The translations under genes and the position numbers were made by a program. This document shows, one piece after another, positions 18,862-28,084 of a stretch of 64,000 nt of DNA. Position 1 is the stretch's first letter. Every line of letters begins with the position of its first letter. Origin of the DNA: a virus; the IMG/VR virus record IMGVR_UViG_3300032931_000905, positions 1 to 64,000 of that record. One strand, 5' to 3'. The notes beneath the pieces are model-generated. The model saw only the letters and a list, made by a program, of their open reading frames with translations. It ran no database searches and was not told the origin of the DNA.

Positions 18862-20224
18862 CAAGATTCAATAAGATAGAACACAAAGCAAAGGCGAACT
18901 TTACGACCAGCTTGACATTTTCGGCATGGGCGGCACTTCGGGTCACAGGGAGCCGATTTTCAAGATAGACCATTGATCCGCTGTCTTGGTCGAGATCGGG
19001 TGGCGTCGAACTGACCAGAATACGACTGGTGCCTGAGGTCACTCCGATGATCGCTGATCCGACCTTGGCAGCGCCACGAATGGCCGTGACATTGAAGGCA
19101 TTCGAAAACAAATCAGTGATATACCCGGTAAAGGTCGCATTGGCGCCAGCATCCGTTCCTTGATAGACGAGTTCATCGGCCAGGTAACCTGCACCGGAGG
19201 TCACGACGATCTGTGTCAAAAAGGAGAACGCCACGTTTGCATTGGCCGAGACCACCGCGACATTGGTGGCATATTTATGGGGTCTCAGGACCAAGCCGAT
19301 CTGACGAAATTCGTTATTTGAGGTAATCTTTCCTCCCTCGGTCGCATCCCCTGTGGCGCCGATTTGGACGGAGATCATACACGCATTGGCCCCCAGTTCA
19401 CGGGCAGGATTGAACGCATGACCCCGATAGGGCGAACCAATGACGCGCACGTTGGCCCCTGTGCCTGCACCAAAGATGGAGACATTCAGACCTGCATGAT
19501 AGCCAGAACCTCGATTGACCAAGTTCAGGGCCGTGATCACCCCGTTGGCCACGGTGGCCGTGACATTTGCGCTGGTCCCTTCTCCAGACACGACGACCCT
19601 GGTGGTATTCGCCACATAGCCCGTGCCTCCAGAGGTCAGGATCACTTGAGAGATGGCGCCAGAGACGGCATTATTTGCGGTTCCGGTATAGGTCGCATTT
19701 TGATCTGAGGGAATAGGCATCCAGGAGGTGGTCGAAAACTTTGAACTGACAGGCACCTTATAGAGATACTTCCAGACATAGCCATCACCCAAGGGAGAAC
19801 TGAATCCATTATTGACCACATAGGCCGTGCTGGGTTGTACGGTCGAAGGGGCATTGTTGGCATTATCAATACATTTATAGACTTCATTGGTCGCCGTGAT
19901 GACATACATGGAATTGGTCGAATTGAACAGTGTAGTCGATTGATCATCATATTCGGTATAGACCACAGCCGAGGTCCATGTGATGCGTGGTATGACCAGA
20001 AACAGATCGGCCCCTGTGATGATTTTGCCTCCGAGCAGATAGGAATACGCATCGGCCACGGTCGCATCATTATCCACGACTTGTGGAGGGGCGGCATCAT
20101 TGGCCCAGGGGGTATGTCGACCAATCGTGACATAACCTACGACAGAGGCGTTGGCCCCTAGTGCGGTGGCGAGATTGAAGGCTTGTTCATACCCCAAGGT
20201 ACGAGGAGTCAGCGTGGTGGCCAT
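18857..20224 (-). CDS. 8: Baseplate wedge subunit gp8-like
   Basis: 455 residues (T4 gp8 has 334). It has the cyanophage-type gp8 pattern: DLFLVIPRITWTSAVVYTEYD, then YVITATNEVYKCIDN and DGYVWKYLYKVP, followed by gene-specific insertions with GAGTGANV repeats. It lies downstream of gp6 and the gp7-like gene, in T4 order. The last about 12 residues (FALCSILLNLV) look like read-through into sequence belonging to the inserted endonuclease; the native C-terminus may have ended near VKLVVKF. A late promoter is at 20249-20256. Confidence 0.8.
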   Translation of the reverse strand: MATTLTPRTLGYEQAFNLATALGANASVVGYVTIGRHTPWANDAAPPQVVDNDATVADAYSYLLGGKIITGADLFLVIPRITWTSAVVYTEYDDQSTTLFNSTNSMYVITATNEVYKCIDNANNAPSTVQPSTAYVVNNGFSSPLGDGYVWKYLYKVPVSSKFSTTSWMPIPSDQNATYTGTANNAVSGAISQVILTSGGTGYVANTTRVVVSGEGTSANVTATVANGVITALNLVNRGSGYHAGLNVSIFGAGTGANVRVIGSPYRGHAFNPARELGANACMISVQIGATGDATEGGKITSNNEFRQIGLVLRPHKYATNVAVVSANANVAFSFLTQIVVTSGAGYLADELVYQGTDAGANATFTGYITDLFSNAFNVTAIRGAAKVGSAIIGVTSGTSRILVSSTPPDLDQDSGSMVYLENRLPVTRSAAHAENVKLVVKFAFALCSILLNLV

Positions 20225-20248
20225 AAAAGTTCCTTTATTGTCCTGCTC

Positions 20249-20256
20249 TATTTATA
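20249..20256 (-). promoter_or_regulatory. Late promoter TATAAATA of gp8
   Basis: Perfect TATAAATA on the minus strand, 25 nt before the gp8 ATG and overlapping the end of the preceding gene. Confidence 0.65.
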
Positions 20257-22606
20257 ACAGAAATTGCTCAACATTGGCGGTCAGGACCGTCATGAATGTG
20301 GACTTTGAGACCTCTTCGTCGATCATGAGTTCTCCCCAGACGGTACAACCAGCCGGATGGGTCAAGGCCTTGACCACTTCCTTGTAACGGTTCAATTCCA
20401 CACGGGTCCGCACCACATAGGCATAATTTTCATAGTAGTATTCTTGCCCTTGCAGCTTACGATCTGAACTGAGCAATCCCGCAGAATCTTTGAAGAATCC
20501 CTCGGAGACCAGCAAGCTTTCGATGATCGCCGCGATGGCCGTGGCCCTTCCATTACCGAGATTGGTCAGATCGACAATGGGGGTCGAGGCATAGCCCAAA
20601 CCAGGAGAGGTCAGCTTAATGCTTTTGATCTGCCCTGGAGAAAATTGTGCCGAAGGGATCAGACCTGCGCCGGCTGTGGTAATCACCGCTTCGGCGAGAA
20701 TATTCGCGCCTGTTCCCGCGGCTGAGGTAATTGTAATCGTGGGGAGGGCCGCCGAGCGATAATTGATGCCACCGATAGGATAGCGACCAAAGACGCCCAC
20801 GCGACGAGCAGTGGTGACTCGCGTAAACGCGACATTGGCAGTGAATTGGGTATTACTTTGTAGGGAGGCCACATAGCTGGTTTCATTGTTGAGTTCGACC
20901 TGATCACCGACCGACAAGGCCACATTGAAGGTGGTCCCTGTGCCTGTGACAATCGTGTTGGCATTACAGTTCGCGGTGCCTTCAAGGCGCGAGGGCATGA
21001 ATCGGATGGATCGAACGCCGTTGTTCGCCGAATGGACTTCGGTGACTTCCCCGGCACACCCGATACCAATACCGATGCCTGCCTGGTTTATGAAATTGAG
21101 TTCGTCTCCGACGGTATAGTTACTGCCTCCGGTAATGAGATTCATGCGACCCATTATACCAAAATATCCCAGACTGACATTCGCCGTGGCCACCGCCGCG
21201 TTAGCGGTATTGCCTGTGACCATGATGATCGGTGCATCCACCCGAAAGGTGGGCAAGCTGATAAAGGACTGGGTCGAGGACACAATCGTAATTCCGGTGA
21301 TGGGACCCAGACGTTCTGGACCTGCGGCACCAAAGACCAGCGTACTAAACGCATTGGCAAAGGTCGTATTCTGATTGGCTCCCGGGTTACTTTGAAAATA
21401 GTAATTGACATTGGACATGATGACATTCTGATAGAGGGAGATCACATCCTTGACAATCACATAGGAATTGGGATGGACATTGCCTGAGGTATCCACACTA
21501 GAGACCACAAGGTTCAGACCTGTATTCGGAGAGGAGGTAATGACGACCCCTTGGCCAGACTGGACCCCACAGCCTCCGTTGATGATCGTAATATTCGTGA
21601 TCACGGCTTGATAGACTTCCTCGATGATCGCCGTCGCCGCGACAACGGGATCGCCACCGGTAATCGGGATGACATCCGCGACATTATAGCTGGCGCCTCC
21701 GTCGATCAAGGTAATGGAGGCAATAAACGACTCAAAGCCAGTATGGAATTCCAGGAAGAGATGGGCATCAATATTATAGGTCCAACGAAGCACGACCGAT
21801 TCTTGTTGGGCAAACGGAATCAATGAGAGATTGGACACTTCGAGACCCATCATGATGGCGCCACCAGTCGAGATCAGTGAGGCCTTTTCGGTCACCGCGG
21901 TGGCCCCTGAGGTGGCACCGGTCACCACACCAATGATCGTGCCATCATTGATCGCGGAGATCACCGAGGTCGCATCATAGACCATGCGAATATTGGCATT
22001 GGCCGTTGGAGGTGCCGTAAAGATCAGTGAGGGGGTATTGTTGGAGATAAAATACCCTGAGGTCTGGAGGGTCTCATCCACATAGATCGGAATATTTCCG
22101 ATGACCAACTGCGTATCCAGCACACGAAAGTTGGTGGTCACACCATCCCCTGTGGCATAGACATTCAACGAGGTACCGAGGAACATGGTTTTGGTGGTGA
22201 TCCAGTTCCCGCCCGAGGCTTTCAGAATGTATTGCTTGGGATAGAAGATTTCAATTTCTTCGTTATAGAGGAGACGAAACAGGAATCGCAGCGCCTTTTC
22301 GGTACCGCGGGCCCGATAGAATTCCTTGATATGCTGGATGAGCCATGCCTTATCGGGAATCGCGTCCGTGGGGATCAGGGTGAGATACTGCTTCCGAAAA
22401 TGTTCAATAAAGGCATCCAGCGTGGTTTCAACATTGAGATACTCCAACAGATTCTTGGAGGTGTTCATGGCGCCGCCTTGCAGTTCCAGAAATTCATAAT
22501 AGGCCTCGATGAACGCCACAAAAGTGTCGTAATCGTTTCGTATGAATTCTGGTAACTGATTGCGGACCAGAGTGGAAATCAATGTTTTGGTGTTCGCAAT
22601 AGCCAT
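20252..22606 (-). CDS. Baseplate wedge protein in the gp7 position
   Basis: 784 residues. The N-terminal about 140 residues (TLVRNQLPEFIRNDYDTFVAFIEAYYEF, broken here, then KEFYRARGTEKALRFLFRLLY and YPKQYILKASGG) are highly characteristic of a conserved structural protein in cyanophage-like myoviruses. The rest is beta-rich with several GG-x-Y-x-V-GD strands. It lies between gp6 and gp8, where T4 encodes gp7, the wedge initiator. Assignment to gp7 is by position; sequence similarity to T4 gp7 is not visible. Confidence 0.75.
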   Translation of the reverse strand: MAIANTKTLISTLVRNQLPEFIRNDYDTFVAFIEAYYEFLELQGGAMNTSKNLLEYLNVETTLDAFIEHFRKQYLTLIPTDAIPDKAWLIQHIKEFYRARGTEKALRFLFRLLYNEEIEIFYPKQYILKASGGNWITTKTMFLGTSLNVYATGDGVTTNFRVLDTQLVIGNIPIYVDETLQTSGYFISNNTPSLIFTAPPTANANIRMVYDATSVISAINDGTIIGVVTGATSGATAVTEKASLISTGGAIMMGLEVSNLSLIPFAQQESVVLRWTYNIDAHLFLEFHTGFESFIASITLIDGGASYNVADVIPITGGDPVVAATAIIEEVYQAVITNITIINGGCGVQSGQGVVITSSPNTGLNLVVSSVDTSGNVHPNSYVIVKDVISLYQNVIMSNVNYYFQSNPGANQNTTFANAFSTLVFGAAGPERLGPITGITIVSSTQSFISLPTFRVDAPIIMVTGNTANAAVATANVSLGYFGIMGRMNLITGGSNYTVGDELNFINQAGIGIGIGCAGEVTEVHSANNGVRSIRFMPSRLEGTANCNANTIVTGTGTTFNVALSVGDQVELNNETSYVASLQSNTQFTANVAFTRVTTARRVGVFGRYPIGGINYRSAALPTITITSAAGTGANILAEAVITTAGAGLIPSAQFSPGQIKSIKLTSPGLGYASTPIVDLTNLGNGRATAIAAIIESLLVSEGFFKDSAGLLSSDRKLQGQEYYYENYAYVVRTRVELNRYKEVVKALTHPAGCTVWGELMIDEEVSKSTFMTVLTANVEQFLL

Positions 22607-22609
22607 GGC

Positions 22610-24649
22610 TTAACGGAACCGTATGGTCGTTTGAATGGAAGTGGCATCATCGGTATCCAGGAACAGGAGTTGATTGCGAATGGTCGAAATGATACCGGTA
22701 TCAGGCTGCACAGAGACGCGGATCATATTATCGGTCGCCTCCACAGTCAGAGGCCAGATATCCGTAATGTTGACCTCTCCGGTCTCATAGTCAATCGTCC
22801 CGGCATTCGAACGAAGGACGACCTTCTGGGCAGAGGATTGATAATAGATAATCTGCAAGGTCCCGAATTTGGCACCGATCACGGCCAATGCGCCTGCCTG
22901 TTGTCCTGAGTCGCTCGAAAAGAGGACCTGGGCACTGGTGTAATTGATACCACGATTGGTCAGGGTCACCGTGGTCACTTTTCCATTCACAATCGTCGCC
23001 ACCGCGGTGGCGCCTTGTCCATCGCCGTCAATCGTGACCGTCGGTGGGATCAGATAGCCATAGCCCCCGTTGGTCACTTGGATTTCATCCAGTCCGGTGA
23101 ACGAATTGGGAAGTTCTTCGACATAACACAATCGCGGCACGGCCGCATCATCATTCATGGTAAATCCGGTCGTGGTCAGGGCGGTCGAGGTGCCGCCGCG
23201 ATGAATCGGCGTCAAGAATGCGATGGTATAGGAATCCAGCACACCCAGGACTGGGAGGAATCGCTTTTCAATACGGAAACTCGTATCTGATCCAATGATG
23301 GCCGGCGAGGACGCATCGACTGCGGCTTCAAGACGCGAGGACACAAAGACCGAACCAAAACGATTCAAGGTGGCCGTACAATAATCCACAATCGAGGCCC
23401 GTACCATCGCCGTCAAATCGGCCGCCGAGAGATTCGTCAATTTCTTGTCGATATCCACGGCACTGATAAATTTGAGATAGACATAATTTGGATCAACGAT
23501 CACAGGTTCCACCGTGACCATCGACAGGGGACGAATGATTTCATCGATGATGCGCTGTTTTTCGGTATCATTGATCGGGGCATCGGTCTTGAGTTGATAG
23601 GCAATAAACACCTTACCAAACACCGGTGGCACATTTTCTTCACCACCCCAGGCGGAAATGGATTGAATGTTGGGATACGCTTGTTTAATGAGGAATTCAT
23701 AGTCCTTCGCGGTCACCGCCCGATCCTGTGAGGTATAGGCCAGTGGGGCATGAAATCGGATATCATCAGCAGTTTCCGCTTCGGCACCAGCAGAGGCCGA
23801 TGACACAGGCACCACGACCACATTCGAGAACCCTCCGATGGAACGGGAGGCAAAGTTGTTGGCTTTATTCGCAGGGGCCCCGTCGGTCGAGAGATAGCCG
23901 GCCAGGACAATGTTGCCGTTGGAGATGGCACGACCAATGACCCCATCCCCAAAGGACACTTTATAGAGGGAGTTGGGTGCCGTCGAGAGAAAATAGATTG
24001 CACTGTTCCCATCCAGCAACGTGGCATCCAATGATCGAGTATAGACACTCACCTGAGTATTCGACACCGATTCCTGGACAAGGACCGCCAGGGTGGAGGT
24101 ATCAATATCATCATTCGGCAAGATAAATTCTCTCTTGACATTGGTCCCACTATCATAGAGAAAGGTCGCCAATTGGGGAATGCCCTGCTTGAGTTCCACC
24201 CCTGTGAAGGTGAATTGGCTGTTTTCTTTATAGGCGGTGATGGCCTCAGAGTTCACAAAGGTATAGTTAATGCCATCGATGGCTTCTGATTGGAATTGGG
24301 TGAAACTATCCAACGTCAAGGTCCCTTGCGTATTGCCTCCTGGAGGTGTCACGACCACATTCACAATGGCCACAGGACTTCTCCGAGACAACGGGACATA
24401 GTTGAGGGATTTGGCATGAGAACGAATCGCATCAGGGACCAGGGAGGTATCCAAGAACATTTCATTGGCGACCATGTTGGTATAGTACGCATTATAAAAG
24501 GTATTATAGGCCAGAATGTCCAGCAGCACCGACATGCCAGATCCTTCAAAGTTATAATCCGTAAAGGTCGATTGACCTTTCAGAAATTCTCTGAAATTTC
24601 GCTTGATGGCATCAAAATCTAATTCGGTAATATTCAGACGTTCGGCCAT
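22610..24649 (-). CDS. 6: Baseplate wedge subunit gp6
   Basis: 679 residues. The N-terminus (ELDFDAIKRNFREFL, FEGSGMSVLLDILAYNT, NMVANEMFLDTSLVPDAIRSHAK) is the gp6/J-type wedge signature. The DKKLTNLSAADLTAMVRASIVDY region matches the gpJ-like C-terminal core. Gp6 forms the inner ring of the baseplate. A good ribosome-binding site (AGGAG, 6-7 nt) precedes the ATG. The order gp25-gp6-(gp7)-gp8 is as in related phages. Confidence 0.92.
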   Translation of the reverse strand: MAERLNITELDFDAIKRNFREFLKGQSTFTDYNFEGSGMSVLLDILAYNTFYNAYYTNMVANEMFLDTSLVPDAIRSHAKSLNYVPLSRRSPVAIVNVVVTPPGGNTQGTLTLDSFTQFQSEAIDGINYTFVNSEAITAYKENSQFTFTGVELKQGIPQLATFLYDSGTNVKREFILPNDDIDTSTLAVLVQESVSNTQVSVYTRSLDATLLDGNSAIYFLSTAPNSLYKVSFGDGVIGRAISNGNIVLAGYLSTDGAPANKANNFASRSIGGFSNVVVVPVSSASAGAEAETADDIRFHAPLAYTSQDRAVTAKDYEFLIKQAYPNIQSISAWGGEENVPPVFGKVFIAYQLKTDAPINDTEKQRIIDEIIRPLSMVTVEPVIVDPNYVYLKFISAVDIDKKLTNLSAADLTAMVRASIVDYCTATLNRFGSVFVSSRLEAAVDASSPAIIGSDTSFRIEKRFLPVLGVLDSYTIAFLTPIHRGGTSTALTTTGFTMNDDAAVPRLCYVEELPNSFTGLDEIQVTNGGYGYLIPPTVTIDGDGQGATAVATIVNGKVTTVTLTNRGINYTSAQVLFSSDSGQQAGALAVIGAKFGTLQIIYYQSSAQKVVLRSNAGTIDYETGEVNITDIWPLTVEATDNMIRVSVQPDTGIISTIRNQLLFLDTDDATSIQTTIRFR

Positions 24650-24664
24650 GAGATGCTCCTGTTT

Positions 24665-25060
24665 TTAACGAATACGCTCTAACAAAAATTGAATGGAGAC
24701 GAGTTGTGCCGAGACATTCACATAGAATTCCAGGGTGACCATATAGCCATTTCTGTCGGCATTAGCTTCGGAGAGGATGCGCTTGATGAGCACCCGGGGT
24801 TCAAAGTTCGTCAGGGTCTCTCTGATAAACCGTGCGATATCGGCTGCCGTAAATGGCGACAGAGGTTCAAAGAGTAACTTCCTGATATTGCAACCAATTT
24901 CAGGATGGAACGGTCGTTCATAATGATTGGTACTGGTCAAATTCCGTACAGAGGCCACAATGGCATCCATATCCGTCAAGGGAATCAAATCATGCCTGAC
25001 AGGATGTTGCGTAAAATTGAGATCAATGTCCTGGAAAATTGGTGCCGTCTTAGTAGCCAT
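24665..25060 (-). CDS. 25: Baseplate wedge subunit gp25
   Basis: 131 residues, the usual gp25 length. The pattern DLNFTQHPVRHDLIPLTDMDAI, broken as DLNFTQHP and DAIVASVRNL, then ERPFHPEIGCNIRKLLFEP, TAADIARFIRETLTNFEPRV identifies the gp25/lysozyme-like sheath-initiator family (EPR core). It starts sheath assembly at the baseplate. A late promoter lies 10 nt upstream at 25070-25077. Confidence 0.93.
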   Translation of the reverse strand: MATKTAPIFQDIDLNFTQHPVRHDLIPLTDMDAIVASVRNLTSTNHYERPFHPEIGCNIRKLLFEPLSPFTAADIARFIRETLTNFEPRVLIKRILSEANADRNGYMVTLEFYVNVSAQLVSIQFLLERIR

Positions 25061-25069
25061 AATACCTTG

Positions 25070-25077
25070 TATTTATG
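25070..25077 (-). promoter_or_regulatory. Late promoter CATAAATA of gp25
   Basis: CATAAATA on the minus strand, 10 nt before the gp25 ATG, in a short intergenic gap. Confidence 0.6.
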
Positions 25078-25905
25078 TTAGAAGCCCAGAGTCTTACCGA
25101 CACCGGCACCAAATTCTTGGATCTTAGGAAAGCCTGGTTTATTCAAGATATCCAGGATGCCTTTCCCCTGGGAGGTACGGTTTGACACGGTTTCGAACAC
25201 AAATTTGGCACAAGGATCTTGGCTCAAGGCATCGATCATCAGCGCCAGGGCAGCCTGCTTGATCTGGGCCACACATTGCTGCATAAAGGTGGAATCGGCC
25301 GAGAAGATTCCTTTGGCAATATTGGTCATGTTGGAGAGGGATTGGGCCACTTCGGTGATCGACGCCACCCCATTGATAATCCGATTGCTCACATCCCCTA
25401 TCGCATTCGTTTTGGAGCCGATGGCATCCTGACTGAAGATACCCGTCATGCCCCCAATGACTGACAAGCAACCTGAGGCGCCATCCAGTAAGGTCGTATA
25501 ATCATTCATCTTTTTTCCAATAGACAAGACCGTTTCGATTCCAGGGAGATGAATGCCCTGACCCTCAGCAATACCAGAGAGTCGATTGGTGTGACTCAGT
25601 AAGGTACTCAAGGAGGCGCGAACGTCCGAGAAGGTGCCACTGTTCAACAATTGGGTCGCATCGGTCGTGGTAATCAGCGGATTGGTGACCCCGGCTTGAA
25701 TGGCTTGTAACTGGGCCTGAATGTTATTGACCGCTTGATTGGCCCCACCAATGGACGCGGTCATGGGGTTCTGGAACATGGTCGAACGATCTGCGATACC
25801 AGAGATCATGGCTTGGGCGCGTTCTCCCATTGGAGGAAGTGTGGCCGCTTTGATTTCAGCCAAACCAGGAATTGAGGGAATGCTAACGGGTATACCAAAC
25901 GACAT
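25078..25905 (-). CDS. Conserved structural protein between PAAR and gp25
   Basis: 275 residues. It is mostly helical with an alanine/isoleucine-rich N-terminus (MSFGIPVSIPSIPGLAEIK) and a C-terminal QDPCAKFVFETVSNRT segment. Proteins of this kind occur at this position in cyanophage-like myoviruses, where they are annotated only as virion or structural proteins. It is late-expressed with the hub genes; function unknown. Confidence 0.72.
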   Translation of the reverse strand: MSFGIPVSIPSIPGLAEIKAATLPPMGERAQAMISGIADRSTMFQNPMTASIGGANQAVNNIQAQLQAIQAGVTNPLITTTDATQLLNSGTFSDVRASLSTLLSHTNRLSGIAEGQGIHLPGIETVLSIGKKMNDYTTLLDGASGCLSVIGGMTGIFSQDAIGSKTNAIGDVSNRIINGVASITEVAQSLSNMTNIAKGIFSADSTFMQQCVAQIKQAALALMIDALSQDPCAKFVFETVSNRTSQGKGILDILNKPGFPKIQEFGAGVGKTLGF

Positions 25906-25907
25906 GA

Positions 25908-26204
25908 TTATCCTCCACAGATGACATCGGGACTACTGGTGAGTACGCGAGACTCACAATCAAGAAAATCGCCTTCACGCATCAGACCCAGGCCATTACA
26001 CAGCACGGTAGATGATCCGATCAGACCACTGGCCCCATGAAAGTCAAACGGCAGCACCGTGCGTACATGGATCTGCCAGGGATCGCCGACTCGGACGACC
26101 GAGACCCCGTTGCACAGCACATCAGGGCTCCCGACTACGGGCGAACGAGGTGCGAAGAAATCGTGTCCCGTACATAAATCAGTAATGCGACAGAGACCAG
26201 GCAT
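25908..26204 (-). CDS. PAAR-repeat spike tip protein
   Basis: 98 residues. PAAR-type repeats are seen as MPGLCRITDLCTGHDFF, VVGSPDVLCNGVSVVRVGD and a second half SSTVLCNGLGLMREGD ending SPDVICGG. PAAR proteins form the sharp tip on the gp5 beta-helix needle and bind a metal through His/Cys residues; candidate ligands are H14 and the recurrent Cys residues. It sits next to gp5, as expected. Confidence 0.9.
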   Translation of the reverse strand: MPGLCRITDLCTGHDFFAPRSPVVGSPDVLCNGVSVVRVGDPWQIHVRTVLPFDFHGASGLIGSSTVLCNGLGLMREGDFLDCESRVLTSSPDVICGG

Positions 26205-26216
26205 ACCGTCCTCGCG

Positions 26217-28082
26217 TTAGACCAGGGTCGTGGAATAGATCGTGACCACTGGTTTCTCAAGTCCGATATGATAGCGTCGGTCTCGATCATCCAGTCCGTT
26301 TCGTTTACCATTCACATACTCGGTGACATTGATAATATTGCCATAGTCGCCTTTATAGCCTCCGTGATAGACACGGAAATACCAGATGACGAGTTTGGCC
26401 GCAATGGCCGCTTGTGACGCGGCATCAGGATTATTGACCAGATCCAGCCCCACGGCCTTCGAGGCCGCGACATAATTCGCCTTCCCGGTCAATTGGATGA
26501 ATCCTCTCCCTCGATATTTATACCCATCACCCACCGTTTCGTCTTTACTATTGCCCACTTTTCCGGCATAGACACGATTCAGAATGAGATCAGGTTGGCC
26601 AAGAAACTTACTGGTATCATAGGGAGAATTCGGATCGTCTTTAAAGTAACTCGGCCAAGCACGTAACAGCCCCGTTTTGGAATAGTTGTCATTTTCGACC
26701 AGCTTGGTAAAGTTCTGAGATTCATGGGCGCACTGTCCCCAAATCATCGCCCGTTGGGTGGCATCCTGGATGCCTGCGGCGTTCAAGGCCTTGACCATGA
26801 TATCCGCACCTTCCAGAGTGGTCAGCACCTTCTGAGGTGTGGTATCAGGTGGCGGAGGGAGATTGGTGGGGGCCACCGCTTCGGGGCCTATGGCGGTGGG
26901 ATCGGCATCGGTGAGCCGTGCCCCGACCCGTTCCTTGAGTGCCACATTGCCTGCTTCATTGGGGTCTGACGGAGGCGGTGTGGTCGTCTTGGCCGCCTCT
27001 TCAACCGCGGCCGCGCGTTCCCGTTCGCTCGGAGGTGTGAGTGTCGCGGCTGTGGACTTGATAATCGGCGCCTCAGGCGGCCCTAATGGAAACGGGATGC
27101 CAGGATTCAATGTCAACGGAGACCCCTGGATGGCCATGATTCCGGCTGACCACAGGGTCATTTCAGATCCACTCTGCATTCGGATTGGACCTGTGGATTT
27201 GAGGGAAGTCTGTCCGGCCACCTGAAGATTATAGTTGCCCAGGACATGCACATTCAAATCTTTTTTCACGGTCAGTTGATAGTCTCCAAACACACAGATA
27301 TTATGATTGACCAATGAAATTTCGATGCGAGGACCATGGACCCGTGACACTTTTGTCCCATCGGGATGAATTTCGTCAGAGGTGCCGGATCTGTGGTAAA
27401 TATGTACCCGTTCGGCCCCTGGGGTATCATCCAGTTCAATGACATGCCCCGACTCCGTTTCGGTCACATGATTATACGGATAGACCGCCGCATAGGGACT
27501 TGTGGGTTCCGAGAAGGTGCCACCTTTGACGGTGGGAATAGAGGCAATGGTGGTATCTTTCTTCTGTTGGATCAGGGTCTCGGTAATCTTGTCGTTCCGT
27601 CCCAGACGAGAGAGATTCGGTTCGCCTAGGGTCAAGGGATAGGGTGAGGCGGTATCGGCTTCGGTAATTGTGATCGGATCACCTGTGGTCTTTTGATCCA
27701 ACGACTTTGGGGGACGCGGCGCGGCTTGAAGCTGTGCGGTGGTGCGCGGATCAGAAAATCCTGTACCAGCGGGAATGCGTGAGCCAGGGACACCCGGTAT
27801 CAGACCCATGATGCACGGCTTCTGGCAATAGGGCCCATCCAGATAGAATCCGACCACAAAGTGACCTTCATGGACATTCAAGACATCAGGACCTGAGAGC
27901 GGCGACATGGTCAAGGCCCAGGGGAGTGCCTCTGTGGGAATCATGGTTTTATCGTCGGTATGATCGCCGATGACCCTGACCCGCACACGATTCCGTTTTT
28001 CTGGGTCCTGTCGATCTTCGACCACACCAATAAACCACTTGAATCCTGACAGACCGAGTTGTCCTGCCTCAATGTCACGCAT
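26217..28082 (-). CDS. 5: Baseplate hub spike gp5-like with C-terminal GH19-type lysozyme
   Basis: 621 residues. Residues about 10-110 form the gp5 OB domain (GFKWFIGVVEDRQDPEKRNRV ... HFVVGFYLDGPYCQKP). Residues about 205-320 are a beta-helix needle segment (GHVIELDDTPGAERVHIYH, VFGDYQLTVKKDLNVHVLG). A Pro/Thr linker follows, then a GH19 chitinase/lysozyme-like domain at about 425-600 (QRAMIWGQCAHESQNF with the probable catalytic Glu, YKYRGRGFIQLTGKANY). T4 gp5 has the lysozyme between OB and needle, so here the domains are rearranged and the enzyme family differs. It cuts peptidoglycan during injection. Confidence 0.88.
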   Translation of the reverse strand: MRDIEAGQLGLSGFKWFIGVVEDRQDPEKRNRVRVRVIGDHTDDKTMIPTEALPWALTMSPLSGPDVLNVHEGHFVVGFYLDGPYCQKPCIMGLIPGVPGSRIPAGTGFSDPRTTAQLQAAPRPPKSLDQKTTGDPITITEADTASPYPLTLGEPNLSRLGRNDKITETLIQQKKDTTIASIPTVKGGTFSEPTSPYAAVYPYNHVTETESGHVIELDDTPGAERVHIYHRSGTSDEIHPDGTKVSRVHGPRIEISLVNHNICVFGDYQLTVKKDLNVHVLGNYNLQVAGQTSLKSTGPIRMQSGSEMTLWSAGIMAIQGSPLTLNPGIPFPLGPPEAPIIKSTAATLTPPSERERAAAVEEAAKTTTPPPSDPNEAGNVALKERVGARLTDADPTAIGPEAVAPTNLPPPPDTTPQKVLTTLEGADIMVKALNAAGIQDATQRAMIWGQCAHESQNFTKLVENDNYSKTGLLRAWPSYFKDDPNSPYDTSKFLGQPDLILNRVYAGKVGNSKDETVGDGYKYRGRGFIQLTGKANYVAASKAVGLDLVNNPDAASQAAIAAKLVIWYFRVYHGGYKGDYGNIINVTEYVNGKRNGLDDRDRRYHIGLEKPVVTIYSTTLV

Positions 28083-28084
28083 GA

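Noticed and set aside
18857-18895. Extended C-terminus of gp8 as a true functional tail
   Set aside because: The last residues lie in sequence belonging to the endonuclease insertion; more likely an insertion effect.
19271-19278. CATAAATA on the minus strand inside gp8
   Set aside because: Within coding sequence with no gene start nearby.
26515-26522. TATAAATA on the minus strand inside gp5
   Set aside because: Lies deep in coding sequence, about 310 nt from the next start; explained by the codons of a YKY segment.
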